Position numbers and translations under genes: made by a program. The notes under the pieces were generated by a model. The model saw only the letters and a list, made by a program, of their open reading frames with translations. It did no database searches and was not told where the DNA came from. A stretch of 64,000 nucleotides of DNA from Synchiropus splendidus. Taxonomy: Eukaryota > Chordata > Actinopteri > Syngnathiformes > Callionymidae. Of the stretch, positions 16,674-30,168 are shown piece after piece (position 1 is the first letter of the stretch; each line of letters begins with the position of its first letter). The stretch lies in the NCBI RefSeq assembly GCF_027744825.2, contig NC_071340.1:5830501-5894500 (forward strand), read 5' to 3'.

Positions 16674-17000
16674 CCTCCGGACACTAGAACAGCCCTTATT
16701 TTGGGCTCCCAAGCTTCCGAAACAGACTATTTAGGGTGAAGAGAGGAGAAGCCGGGGCTGGCTGGTTGTCCCTGGCCTCTTCCCTCATGAAGGATCCGGT
16801 CTGACCCCCTCCGCCTCCTGCTGTGTCACTGCCCGGCGCTTCACCTCTGTCGGCACAAGGGACCGCTGTCGTCTAGCTTTTGCCTCCGAGACTGAAAGGC
16901 GACTTCCAAATCATACAATTGAAATGCATTGACGCAGCATGATTCCTTGGTGGGAAGCAGCGGACACCCTGGACGGCGATCACATACGGACGACCACTCA
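16674..17000 (-). promoter_or_regulatory. kcmf1 5'UTR and CpG-rich promoter region
   Basis: Upstream of the kcmf1 ATG the sequence becomes GC-rich with frequent CG dinucleotides and has no TATA box, as expected for a broadly expressed housekeeping-type promoter. The exact transcription start cannot be read from sequence. Confidence 0.5.
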
Positions 17001-20000
17001 CACACATAGACCTACATGTGGCTAACTTAAAGCAGCGGTGTCCACACTGCTTTCAAAGGGCCTCAGTGGGTGCACGAGTTAGTTCTAACCAATCATGAGG
17101 TCAGTGAGGTGCTGCGTGTTTCAGCAGAAACCCGACTGGTTAAACTGTGTGTCCTTGATCCATCGCAACAAAAACACCGCTTTGAGGCCGGTTTGAACAC
17201 TCCGGATTTAGATTCATTCATTAAACTGGAGTGCCAGGGGGACAACTCATGGACAACTCTACACATACTGGACACGGGTTTAAACTCAGGTTGACAGTCT
17301 TGTTGAGAGACAGCAGCATGAATCACTTCCACGGCGTGCTGCCAAGGTATTATACAACTGAACTATTGACTAACTTCTTGTAGAATGTTTTGAGTGCAAT
17401 CTGAGTCCTTCATTTCAAGAGCAAGTGTTCTGGATCTGCGTTGTTCAAGTGTTAAGATAACACAGTAGCAAAGCCCAAAAAGGACGGTATAAGTGCTACA
17501 GAGTTAAATGATGCTAGGTGTATCAACCTTTGGCACAAAGGGGCTCCAGAATTCTGTCTGTTCGACAAGTTCATCATATGAGGGCTTGGTCATGATAATC
17601 TCCAGATGTTCCTAGTCTCCATCTCCTCTCTATCACCTCCTTCTCAAGATGGAGGTTGAATAATATAGTGACATTATATGCTATCCTTGGTATGACAGGT
17701 GCAATTTCGATGATTTGATTCTTTTGATATCAGTGGTCTGAGAGGTGATCGCAGGTGCTCTGCGATATCAGAGGACTGGTGGACTCAAACATCTCTGAAG
17801 ATCATGCCAAAACATGCTCATGCCCTCCCAGGATAGAGCTTTAGATTTGAAAGCTGTCCATTTTTCCTCCTGCTAGCACCTGGGCTCCACAAATGAAAGG
17901 ATAATTAGCAGCACAAGCCACCGTCCCAAGGATCCTTGTGAGGACCCTCCTTGTGATATAGTCCAATTTCCCATTAGTCCTAGTGGCTATTCCGGTCCAC
18001 CAGATATATGCACTCTCCTCTCTGACGCATCAAGGCTGCCCATGTCAGTGAGAGGAGCCATAGGTTCACACACTTCTCAAAAGTCCCTCATAGTAATAGG
18101 AGGAACGCGGTTGAATCTAATCTAACACTCCACTAATAAATAGCTTCCTTGCAGAGCACAATGGCAGTAATTGCTGGACTAGGAAACCACAAACCATGAA
18201 GAAAATGAGGCATGAGGGAGTGGGGTTGCATGCAGAAAGGAAAGTTATAATTAATGTTTAGAAAGGACTCTTTTCAAACGCAAACAGTAGCTTTTCAGAC
18301 AGTGTAGACATTGTGGCATAGAGGGAGAGTGTGTTACCTTGTGGCTGACTTTGCATAAGTCCAAACTGGCGCTTAATTCAACAGCTAGCGGCTAGAAAAA
18401 ATAGCAAAAGAGAGGACTTGAATTAAACTTAAAAAGGTTTGACATCAATCTGGAATGCAGAGTTCTGTTTTCTGGAGTTCTTTTTGCCTTATCTTTTTTA
18501 GGAATGGTACATTTTGTCACTGTGACCTGAGGACAGGACCAAAGATTATAGCATGGAGTCAGAAAGATATCCTGGGCTGATAGTGAAGCAGTTTTTGGGA
18601 GCAGAATGTTCACAGAGGAATATTTGAGGCTCTACTGTAAATGTTTACTCAGTAAACAAGTCATAAAAACCTCGCAGACTCTGCTCAGTCATGATACCTG
18701 GCCTCCAGCTGTGAGTCTGTTTTTGCCTCAGATCTTTCACTGTTCAAAATATTTATTTTCAAAAATGTGTCAACCTCCATCCATTTGTCATCAACGGCAC
18801 CTTTGTCTTATGTAACACCAGCTCCTTTCCCCTGTAAAGGGATATTAAATGAGAACTTGTTTGAGAGCTTCACTCTATGAATATAACATGACTAAGGTGT
18901 GAACCGGTGACATACAGCGTCCTAGAACACTAAGCATTTTACAAGATTCCCCTTTTGTTTATTTATGGTCCACGGGGTGTTTCCATGCCAGGAAATTTTT
19001 CAGGTTTACGGAAATGCATTGTTGAGATAAGACTTATGAGTTGGCAGGAAGTGAAATTTTGTAACCCGTCAGAAAGGCAACGGCATGAACAGTAAAATGA
19101 GAAACCTGTTGTTGAAATGGAAGGTGTTAGGTGGCGACAGGTGTCTTATTTATAGCGAAGCTGACCACAATGCTAAAGGGTAATGATTTAATTTCATTTC
19201 CTTTCTTTTGAAGTCTAGCAGAAGTGCTGTGACAATAAGCATCCGTGTTTTATGTCAATAATGTCTTGTCTTCAGTAATGCATGTGTACTGGGAACCAAT
19301 CTGTTGCTAGGACAATTCAAGTGCAAACGTAAAAACATGAAACATTTGGTTTGCGTCTTTGGTTAGCAAACATACGTAACGAAAGAGCATACAAATCCTA
19401 TAGAAGATGTTCGGACAGAACGTTGCCCGAGGCAAGTAAATATCAGTCAAAAGAAAATACGAAAAGAAAGTAATGGAAGCTTTTATCAGTAGAGAACAAG
19501 ATACGACATGAAACATTAATTAACATAATATGATCTACAAACATGCTATGTGAAGTGAAATTCGTCTCATTTTTGGATTTAAATTAACATCATTACTCAC
19601 AGACTTAAAGTAGTAAAACTCCATAGGGAGAGGCCTGTCAGGTGTTGCATGTGTGTCCAACCTGAAGTCCAGAGACAGACTCAGATGCTGTCTCTCAGTT
19701 GACCTGGGTGTAACCCCAGGCGAGCATGAGGGGAAAGGAAAAACTGGGTCTCTTCGGCTGATACCAAGTTTTGCGCTTGGTCTTCATTTTTTGTTCACAT
19801 CAATTCACATCATAAATGTTTACGACAAATGTACCCCACTGACCCAGTGCCTTTTAACCAGCTGGAAACTTGATGTTTAGACTCAAGGGGCTTCTCTGGA
19901 GGCAGGTCACACTTCCAACTGGGCAGTGTGTGTACACAACAACAGTGGTGTCATTGTAGCCAGCGAGAGTTTGCGTGAGTGCTTTCATTCTACGGCTCAT

Positions 20001-20880
20001 CAATAGAAATCGGTCGGTGGACTAAGCTGTTGGTTTGGCAGAGAGCCAGTGGGAGAGGAAGATGCTTTCTTGCCGTCCATCCCCCAACACTTGCTCCAGA
20101 GCCTATTAAGTATTCCAACGTGAGAGAGACAAAAGTGCAGAGGAATGTGTTGTCTCAGGCACCTTGCAGTGATTTCACCCCACTTGAGAAAGGAACAGTG
20201 TTATGGGACCAGTGTTGTTTCATTTCTTGTCTCCAGATTATAACCACCAGTGCTTTAGAATTTGTTTGAAAAATGACTCCAACACAATGTCATATCAGTT
20301 GTTCATTAATTATTGAAGGATAAGCTTGCCATTAACTTCTCCTCCTATACAAGAGCCATCTTACATTGGGATTTGGGAAGCTTCCAGAATGACATTTAGA
20401 GCATCAACTTGCTGCAATATATCCAAAGGCTGAACATCAGGCTTGACAGACTGGATCTGGCCCTCTGACCTTGGCTTTGGCAAAATGGAGTAAGTTGTAG
20501 AGAATGACAAGAATTTTAGCATGTCTTTATGAATATCTTACACCATATATGTTATTTTGTAAACACGTTCAACCACGTTTGATGACCAAAGACGGCATCA
20601 GAAATCCCTTCTAGTCTAAGAGGTTATCTTCTCTACCATCTATGATCCAAATATTACCAGAACAGAGCAACATGTACGGCTTGCGTTCACAAAGGCTGGA
20701 CGCATCCTTGTTTAAGGAAGCTGCTTCCGTCATCAGAGTTCTCAGAGGCTTGAACGCCGCAACGTGTGACTCTTACTACGACTTCATTCATCGTAGCCAC
20801 ACCCCCTTCACATAAACAAACGGGGGCTTGACCAATCAGACTGCGGATAGATCAGCCGATGATCAGATGACTAAAAGGAG
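17001..20880. other. Intergenic DNA between kcmf1 and lipg
   Basis: The two genes diverge from this interval. I see no exon-like frames with conserved protein content. The segment 17520-18100 has an old-repeat texture (pieces that look frameshifted on the minus strand), but I cannot place it in a family. Enhancers for either gene could lie here, but nothing in the bases identifies one. Confidence 0.5.
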
Positions 20881-20884
20881 AAAC

Positions 20885-21074
20885 TATTTAAAACTCTAAT
20901 GAGACACTTGACGCGAGTTAATTCAATTCTGGAGCGCCTCGTATAGTAAGAGAGCGCCTCACAAATCAGGAGGACTTTAACAGCACCGGCATCTTTGGCG
21001 CTCAACACCAGGGAAAAGAATATCATTTCACTCCAAGAAAGGTCTTTCATTCGACTCTGTCGACTGCGACTGAG
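20885..21074 (+). promoter_or_regulatory. lipg core promoter and 5'UTR
   Basis: A TATA-like tatttaaa at 20885-20892 lies about 190 nt upstream of the lipg ATG. A start near 20915 would give a 5'UTR of about 160 nt without an intron. Start position is inferred from spacing only. Confidence 0.4.
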
Positions 21075-24000
21075 ATGAATCATAAAGCCGCTTCTCTGTG
21101 GGGTTTGTTGCTATCGCTTGTGACAGCTGCGCTTGCGGAAAACGCCGTTCTTAAAGGTAAGAAAAAATATGAAACATTGCCCGAATCTTGAATGAATGAT
21201 TGTGACAAGACGCGGGTGCATTTGCTGTGCACAATAGATGGTTGAACACTCGCCTGTGTCTCTTTATGGGAGCGCTACAAAACGCCACGTCTGAACTATT
21301 TGGAAAGACCTTCTGGCTGCCGAATACGCGTTTTACCACACACCGCTATTTTCAAAACCCAGTCCAAGCCACTGGCTTTGCCTGGTTTCTTTCCAAAGGC
21401 CAGTGAGTTCATTTCATTGAAAAAAAAACGTTTTTCATCTTTGCGCGCCCGGTGCCAAACCGGTTTGTGGCGCTGAGCTGGAGGCAATTGCGCTCATATC
21501 TCGGAGAAAGCGAACGTGATCCATAAAACACAGTCACCAAAGCGCATTGGAAACGATTGTAGCTGGATGTTGCGGGAGAACACTGCCTTAGAAGCGTCGG
21601 CGGCAAGTGTAAAACGCCTCGGACACATTTCTTTGTTGAGCCATTTCGTGGAGAGGTGATTGTACCAGCCCCGGCTGCAGCTGTGTGGATGAATGAAATA
21701 AAAGGCGACGAGAGGGGTGTCGGTGACACTGGCTCCGCGCCTGCGTATCCCACCTCGCGCTCGCACGAAGCAGTTTATCAGCGGAAGCGGTTGAATTGGC
21801 CACACCTTGCACGCAATTTTAGAAAGAAGGGGGATGTCGTCCCATCTTTTATTTGGAGTCAGATCCGCTGATGTATCCGGAAAACATGTGTATTTATTAT
21901 GATACGATGTGGTGAACACAGTTTGAAGCCCTGACAAGAATGGGTGGAATTCTTGTGCTAATCCATGAATCTTTGTTCTGTCAGGTGCAGACAGTGATTT
22001 CGATGAACTCCCCGCGGATACAAAGCCTGCGAATGGCCAAATCAGGTACAACATGAGGAAGAGTTTAGACATGGAACAGGAGGGATGCTACCTCCAGGTG
22101 GGGAAGAAGGAGTGCCTGGAGAAGTGTGGCTTCAATGCTACAGCCAAGACCATCTTCATCATACACGGCTGGACGGTGCGTAAAGCAGAATGTGTATGAC
22201 TGAGCCTGGCAGCTTTGATGACTGGAATGTATCACGGGATTGTGAAAGGACTGTGTGGTGTCGAGAGGTTACCGGAGTTGAGCGGGAGGTTGAGCCCTCT
22301 TCTTTCTTGTTTTTCCTCAGGTGAGTGGGATGTTTGAGAGGTGGATGCACAAGCTGGTGTCTGCGGTGATGGAGCGTGAACGTGAAGCCAATGTGGTAGT
22401 GGTGGATTGGATCCCCTTGGCTCTCCAGCTGTACCCAGATGCCGTCAACCACACCCACGACGTCGGTCTGGATATCGCAAAATTGCTTGACTGGCTTCAG
22501 GTGAGCAAGTTGCTTCAGACCATGTACAGGTTAATAACTATTCGAGCCAAGGGTTTAGAGCGCCTATAGCATTTCTCCATATATCTCCCTTCAGGATGAG
22601 CTGCATCTGTCTCTGGCGAACGTGCACCTGATTGGCTACAGCTTAGGGGCTCATGTGGCCGGCTACGCTGGAACATTCGTGCGAGGGTCCATTGGCCGAA
22701 TCACTGGTACGCTGCCTGTTGACCTGGACAAATCCCCAAGTCCCCACAGATGCTTCACTCCATTGGTCCTCCCTTCACCAGGTCTTGATCCTGCTGGTCC
22801 CATGTTCGAGGGCGTGGAAGAGAAGAAACGCTTGTCTCCGGATGACGCCGATTTTGTAGACGTGCTGCACACTTATACCCGTGAAGCCCTGGGCGTCAGT
22901 ATTGGCATCAAAGAGCCAATTGGAGACATTGATATCTACCCCAATGGAGGAGATGTCCAACCTGGATGTCAATTGGACGATGTCTTGGCATTGGCAGGAA
23001 GTAAGTCGAGTTATGAATAGTGCAGTTGAGCTTAGCTATGAGTCATCTGGCTTTGAACCTGGAGAGCTGTTTTTAACTTCTTTGACACATCAGTGTTCCC
23101 CATTTATACTTAAACATTTAATACTAGACCAGTCTTATTGTGTGTTGAGCTTTCGGGATCTATCGCTAATGATGCTTCTGTACTGACTACAGATTTCATG
23201 GAGGTGATGCAGTGTGAGCACGAGCGAGCCGTGTACTTGTTCGTGGACTCATTGATGAACAAGGATCACATGAGCTACGCTTTCCAATGCAGTGACCCGA
23301 ATCGCTTTAAGAAGGGCATCTGCCTGAGCTGTCGCAAGAACCGCTGCAACAACATCGGTTACAACGCCAGGAAGATGCGTAAGAGGCGCAACAGCAAGAT
23401 GTACCTGAAGACTCGCGCTGTCACTCCCTTCGGAGGTGAGTCCCCGTCAGAGCTTTTCCTACTACATTATATCCTAGGTCAGGCGCTTATCTATGTTTAT
23501 CTCCTACTGGCTTTAGTATGTGTGGTTGTAAACCTCTGCTCGGATGCGTTATCTCTAACGTGAACCTTGTTATTTCAGGATACCACTACCAGATGAAGAT
23601 GCATGTGTTCAACAGGAAACAGGCAGACGAGTCCGATCCTGTCTTCCACGTCCAGCTGTTTGGGGCCCATAATGATTCAGAGAAATTTTTTGTTGATGTG
23701 TAAGTATTGCACATTTAATGGCAATATTTTGTACAGCATTTAAACTAAAATGTACACGTTCACCACATTGTCTTTGGTAACACGGCACGGGTCTTATTTA
23801 TCATTTCAGGCTTATAGTGTACCTCCATTTAGATGTTAAATGTGCAGCAATCACATGGCCTCTTTTTTTCCAAGTCACAGTCACCCGTTAAATTTCATTC
23901 TCTTCCCTCGACTCTCCATCTGTGTTTCAAACTCAATGGCTAGTGGACTCTGTTAAGAACTTTCCAGAGTCCAGCATCTTTTCACTAGTACGCTTTCACA

Positions 24001-25232
24001 AGCCGGAGCAAGTAAAACTATAACTGCTTGCTTTTAACAGGGGGTTTGAGGGTTCCTCATTCAGGTCGTGGCAGCCAAGAAGTTTCATGTCTGCTTCTTT
24101 GAAACAGGAGTAGAGCCAGAAGGCACATGTGGTCATAAACCTGGATTAGATGGAAACCACTGAGTTCCTGACCTCAGATCTGATAAGTCTTCTCCTTCCT
24201 TGTTCTCAGCCAAGAAAAGTCCATCGGCCTGAACCTGACCAACACCTTCCTGGTGTTCACAGAAGAAGACATCGGTGAGCTATTGAAAATCCGTCTGATG
24301 TGGGAGGGAGATGGTGAAACCTGGAATTCTGTCTGGAGAAACTTTAAAAAGACCTGGTGGACATGGAGCCCCAAACCCCCCAAACCGGTTCTGGAGGTCA
24401 GACGGATTCGTGTGAAGGCGGGAGAGACCCAGCAAAAGTAAGCAGGAGTGTCTCTGGCTAGAACTAAGAGAAAAAAGTTCATTTACTTATTGCTAACCTT
24501 TTGCTTCCTTGCCCCAGATTCACATTCTGCGCTGCAGATCCCTCGAAAACAGAAATTTCTCCAGGCGACTGGATAGACTATGTCAAATGTCGTGATGGAT
24601 GGGAAGTGAAGCCTAGAAAACGGTGAGGAACAAGTCAGATATGAACAGATTTGAAGTGATTATGTGAAGGCCTAAATTTCAGGATGTTTTTCTGCCTTTG
24701 CATAGGGCTGGAGATTTCTATATGTGTCATGATGTAGATTTCATTCAAACTGTTGAAACAATTGATTTGGTGGGTTCTTGCCAACACTGATGATGGCAGT
24801 AATGTAGACAACCTAATAGAGGAGATTCAAAGCAGGAATATTTCTTTGGGCTTTTCCCATCGGGCTCCTCCCCCCAACTGTCCCACCCACAACACCCATC
24901 TTCACTAGTTGTCCTCCCCCTTCCCAACCAAGTATTTGTTCCCACGCTTGCACTATTACCTTAATGTGTGGCGCAAACAGAATCTGAGTTCATTTGAAAT
25001 TTGAAGCTTTTCAAAACAACCATTTGTACTGATGTGTTTGAAGCCACTGCTGCTAAACACCGTATCTAAGGAGGGGCAGGGCACAGTGGGTTGTGAGTTG
25101 CTCTGCTAAATGGGCACAGGGGTTCTAGCTGGAGCGTCAGGTTTTTTCAGTTTTAACCTACTGTATTCCAATTTCCAAAATCAAAAGGCTGGAAATTGAA
25201 CGTTTCTTTCTCTTCTCAGATTACCCATGTAA
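21075..25232 (+). CDS. lipg: Endothelial lipase
   Basis: Endothelial lipase is a secreted, heparan-sulphate-bound phospholipase acting on HDL at the endothelial surface. Ten coding exons: 21075-21156, 21985-22175, 22321-22500, 22595-22706, 22782-23000, 23193-23435, 23579-23699, 24210-24437, 24518-24622, 25220-25232. All phases join, giving 497 residues (human about 500). Visible features: signal peptide ([11 protein letters not shown]), catalytic Ser167 in GYSLG, Asp191 in GLDPAGP, and His271 in CEHERA. A cysteine-bounded lid lies between CQLDD and VMQC. The SCRKNRCNN and RKMRKRR basic clusters bind heparin and give a proprotein-convertase site, and a C-terminal PLAT domain follows. [25 protein letters not shown] and [10 protein letters not shown] match LIPG rather than LPL. 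The last exon adds only LPM. The lid is about two residues shorter than in human. Confidence 0.95.
22707..22781 (+). other. lipg: lipg intron 4: 75 nt, in frame, no stop
   Basis: This minimal intron (gtacgc...caccag) separates the catalytic-Ser exon from the catalytic-Asp exon. Its length is exactly 25 codons and it contains no stop in the reading frame. If retained it would insert TLPVDLDK...LVLPSPG between ITG and LDPAGP. The conserved T-G-L-D junction and standard splice sites show that removal is the normal outcome. Confidence 0.85.
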
Positions 25233-25834
25233 CTGGCACCTTCATGCGATGAGAATGGGGACCCAACATGCAAAAAGGGAAGCCCAGTCTTCTCGTGATC
25301 AAAGCACTTTGGAAAGGAGATGGACGGATCAGCACACAGTTGAGGAGAGGCGGGAGAAGGGGAATGTGAGCGCCTGGGCATGTGTGACTCTCCAGTTAGT
25401 CAAGATTGGAAGATGGTCGTCAATGTGTCACGATTATCTGGAGAAGGGTGAATGTTCTATTTGAGTCATGCAAACGAACAGTTATAGTCGCTGTACTGTA
25501 CATTTTTTTAAGTATTTGTTTTATTTATATAAAAAAAAGTGGAAGCACTGCAAGACCAATGCTATTTATCAGAGCACATCCCATTAAGAAGCAGTTGAGT
25601 GGGTTTCTCCATGATGCAGTACTTCCTGTCTGTCTGCGTGTGACGTATTTGTGTGACTGGCAAGTGTGCCTTTTCTGCTGAGTGAGATTAACAATACACT
25701 GTTTACCTGAAGGAGACACCTGAGCTCATTGCACACTTAAGTTGTTTCGTGTGTTCATTTGTGTTACTGCTTTTTGGGGAGTTGTGTGCATTCATGTACA
25801 TATGTAAATACAACTTTATGTATTTGGAAGATTA

Positions 25835-25840
25835 AATAAA
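25835..25840 (+). promoter_or_regulatory. lipg polyadenylation signal
   Basis: AATAAA about 600 nt after the lipg stop codon, followed by a T/G-rich stretch. This defines a last exon of roughly 25220-25860 that is nearly all 3'UTR. Confidence 0.7.
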
Positions 25841-28800
25841 TGACTGTTATTTGTAACCGTTGCATCATTGTCTTCGGCTTCAGCGTTGAGTTATTGGAGT
25901 ACAGCACTAAAAACGGCACAACACACAAATGAACAGGAAATTAAATAAAAACGATGAATAAAATACAACATGGCAATAAAATGACAGAGAATTAACAGGA
26001 GAAACTCCCATCAACAAATCCAGTATGTAGACCATGTCCCTTAAAGGCCAGACAATGAAAATGATCTTTTTAAAATGTATGTCTTCAGTGAGCAAATAAC
26101 CTCTACGTAATCTATAAATCTATAAAATGTGTCGAGAAATAGATCTATTTGTCTTTGCAACAGAGTACTTAACTGCAGTAGATGGGCAAATTCATCAATT
26201 GGCAACTTAGCACATCACAGTGGATGAGGTCTGTTCCTCTTTAGAAGTTCAGATTCATCTCATAAGCCCATTGTCCTACAGGTTCATTTGCTTACTTAAA
26301 TAGGAGTGTCTTCCTGCCTGACAGGATGTCACTGATCTGAGCAACCTACTGCTTTATATTTGATTTGTATTAGCAGAAACCCAAACTAAATCTAAAGACA
26401 AATTTGCATAAAATGGCTGCTTCATAATTTTTCAGGAATCAGAAATCTAAATGAAGCGAATGTAAAGACAATCGGGTTGTACCGCCTTCTTTTGCAGTGT
26501 TTTTGGGAGTTGAATGTGTGTTTTTACACAAGCACTGTCCTTGACCTTGGGATTGCGCAGTTGAACCAGATTTGTGGCTACCTCTAGCTTGTGGAGCTGT
26601 TGCACCTTCAGTGTGGACAAAGGCCGGATTATAGCATTGAGTGCACTGAGACACCAGGAATGCCCTTCACATTCTTGAAAAGTAATGACACATTAGCAGC
26701 TTTAGAAAACTCACGCCTGACTATGACACTGGCTTTTGTCCTGTCATGCCTGAAGTCAAAAAAGAGAGCGTGTTTCCACAAAGCGTTTGCCAACTCACTC
26801 TTTCTGTGACTTTAATCACTACGTTACGATTCTATTTGAGTTCAGTTTTTTTTTTTATTTCCAACTGACCTGTTTCTTCTAGACAGCCTGTAGTTACCTC
26901 ATGGACGAAAGACATCTACTGAACCACTGAGTGTGGGTTTAGTGACTCATGTCAGTCGGGTACCTCCCTTGATGCTTTGAGGAACACACCAGATACACCT
27001 TTGAGTTTGCCAGCAGAACATTTGCCTTGCGGTTGCTAACAAATACTCAACAGGCTCCTCTGTTGGCATAAGGCGAGGCATTCGAAGCACTGCAATTAAG
27101 AGTGCAGCGGCAGGAGACAATATGAGCATTCCCAATTTGGAATGGAAAAATGGTGATATTAAGCTATGCCCGTCCGATAAATACAAAAGTGTGCCATTAA
27201 ATGAGCTTATATGAGAAATCAGCGCGGCATGTCGACGAATTAGATGCGTGACACATCAAAAAAAAAAAGACCAATGTTTTGGTTAGGGTTCGCCAAGGGA
27301 TGGTGCTCCATTCATTCTGACATTTCAGACATTTGACCGAACTACTGCTTGGTAAACACAGATTGACATTTTTATATATCGATGCAAGGCTACACTATGA
27401 CAATTTGAAATTTGAAATCATACAGTAGGTGGAGAAAATAGAGCCTCTTTAATGTCATTTTAGTTTCACGATTTATGGGCAGAGACAGCAGTAGTATGAG
27501 CAGTAGCAGTAGATGATGGGTTGACAGTGGTTGTAGTATTGTTGTTTTTAAAGAAAGAACATGAGTTGAAGTCGAACTAGCATTCATAGTTTTTGTCGTA
27601 GCACTGAAGCTGACTGTGGTAGGGGCTGAAGAATCCCCTTATTTGGAGATCAAACACTGATTTAAAACCCAGAGGCATCCATTCCGTGAGATCAGCGAGA
27701 TCTGTGTGTGTGAAAGTTTCCTATCGAGTCTCATGAGGGGGCATCTCTGTCAGTATTTCCACTTCACATAGTTACATCATGCCTGGATCAGTGTCAGTGA
27801 TGAACCAGCTGACACGCGCTGTGATTGACTGGAGTTTGGTGTTGCACGCAACAATGCATGTTAGGTCCAGGCACCACACTGTCCATCAACAGAGTCATCC
27901 GTGTGTGCGTGAAGAGTTGTGTCAGTCTCATGATCCCAGCAGCCCATCCTCGCTCAGATGGAAGTTGCCTGTCAACACCAGAAGCTCATTAAAAGAAGTT
28001 ATTGAAAAGTTTTGTGGCATCCGCGCATGTAAGGTGGAAAATGTTTTGGTGGGTGTAGCGGACCAGTGGGGACCAGTACTGAGTTTTAAGACCTGAGGTC
28101 ACATGGGTTCCTTGTGCTTCTAAGAAGCACAGCACCCAAAGTTCTTGGAATGTGCTTCTCTTGTGCGAACAGCGTGTGTTTGAATATTACGGCACCAATG
28201 GATATGGTAACGTTCAAGAGCTGTGTAGGCCATTATATAAGACTAAATAAGCAAACTGGTCCAACAACTGCTTCATTGGCAGGTGCATGACATAATAATC
28301 AGCAGGCTGAAACAAACTCCTTCTTATGTTTTATTACAGCAGCTGCATTTAAAATAAAAAAAAAGCTCATGAAAATTGCCATCAAATAAGTTAAGTTGAT
28401 TAATCAAATTTTAAGGGATTCACAGTCTAACTATAGGATGAACTGGGCACTGTCAGTTCATCCCTCAGTTCAAAACATTGTGTTGTTTTTCTTCTTCAGA
28501 AAATATTCGTTTTCATGTGCTTTCATGTTCTCATTGTAAAAATGTCTTTCAATTGTTTTATTATTATTCAGCTGACTGAATGATATGTGTTTATAAAACA
28601 ACATTGGAATGTGCAGTTGTCAAAAGAACTGAAGCAGCAACAGTGCTGAAGGTGAAATCTAATGTCCCACAATAACATAACAGCAGTTATTCCTGTCCAA
28701 TCAGAGGAGAGGTCCTCGGAGGTCCTTGTTGATGTTTTGCCCAACACCGTGTGTTTATTTACATGTGGCCATAATCACAACGTGTCAGGATGTAAGCGCT

Positions 28801-30122
28801 GCAGAATGTGTGACGTCTGTTGATTTTCCGAAACAACAGGACACCAGCGTCACATGTGTTGGGTGTCTGTGGGGGCGTTTACGACACTGACCGCTGGTTA
28901 CATTGGGGTTTCAGCTGCTGTCCACGTCATTGTTCTTTTACTGCTTCCAAGAATTACAAATGAACATGTAGAGCTGTGGAGTTGGGAGGGGCAGTCGCTT
29001 ACCTCCTTCTCAGTCATTGTCTGTCACTGAACCAAGGTTCGGTTTACCTAGATGTTACATTGTGCCATGTCCAAGACTGATCTGAAAACAGTCCTCAGAA
29101 TTGGTTTCATGGCATGCTAGATCAATTGATCCATGCACCCAAAGGGGTTGTCTCTGCTGCACAGTGTTGGGGTTGGAGATTTATGCTATATAAAGTTGAC
29201 TGACATAGTCTTTGGAGCAGCGTGAAAATACAATAGGGCAGGAGGTTCAAACCAGTGAGATCAGCTGAAGGGCTTCAGACCTGGTGTGACCTCTTGTGAA
29301 TGATGTGGCTGTGTCAGAGACATTCTTGTACCAACTTATCCAACCCTCTCTCTCTGCCAGCTGAAGCTCAACAGCAAAGCGACCGGCCAATGTGGGCGCG
29401 TCCTGGTAAACCAGGCTTTCTCCCGTGGAATTTGCTAATTTCAGAGATTTATGTTCTCTGAATGTCACATACCTTCCATGACTTTCACTCAGGAGTGCTC
29501 TTCTCCAACTGACCAACGGGGACGACATTTTCACACGTTGAATGATGAGCTTCAAACTAATTTCAGCTGCCTGCGATATTTTGCTCTCGGTCCGATGCCT
29601 CATGACTCCATCACTTCTTCCCAAGACACTGCCACTGAAAAGACAACCTCATCCTCAACCTGAACCATGCGTTTCACTGTTGTGTGACTATGAACCATGG
29701 TCTCAGACCTAGAGGAGCCATTCCCAGTATCGCTATTGTCTTCTGAATTGTAGTAGTCGAGTTAAAATTGTCCCACAGAAAGTAATTTTCCTTCAGAACA
29801 CCCAATTTCTTACATCACAGTGGACACAAACCATGCCATAAACAGCGTTTGGTGTATTAAAGAGCTTTGACCATGAGCTAATGACCATACTTTCATACTG
29901 TATAACTGTGCAGCATAACCAAAATCAAATGTAGATTTACCAATGAGGAACATTAGATCGACCCTTGTCTAAGCTTCACTATCAACACATCTTTGAAATG
30001 CAGTGCCATGCCAGTCTCCCCAACTCTCAGCATTACACAATGCAGTCCCACAGCGTGATAGAGAGGGCATCACTGTTAATGCAACAATACTGAACTGAAA
30101 CACTGTACTTCTTTGTGCTGAC

Positions 30123-30168
30123 TCACACACACACACACATACGGTGCGCATGCACGCACACACACACG
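30123..30168. repeat. Interrupted (CA)n microsatellite
   Basis: Two CA runs separated by a short CG/TG-containing interruption. Confidence 0.85.

Noticed and set aside
17520..18100. Possible retroelement on the minus strand
   Set aside because: Fragments such as KALSWEGMSM read like old coding sequence, but stops and frameshifts are frequent and no family motif is found.
21075..25232. Lipoprotein lipase (lpl) as the identity of the lipase gene
   Set aside because: Family-specific stretches ([35 protein letters not shown]...KCRDGW) match endothelial lipase rather than LPL.
29247..29624. 125-codon minus-strand open frame
   Set aside because: No conserved motif, signal peptide or exon boundaries; consistent with chance in a 30-kb desert.
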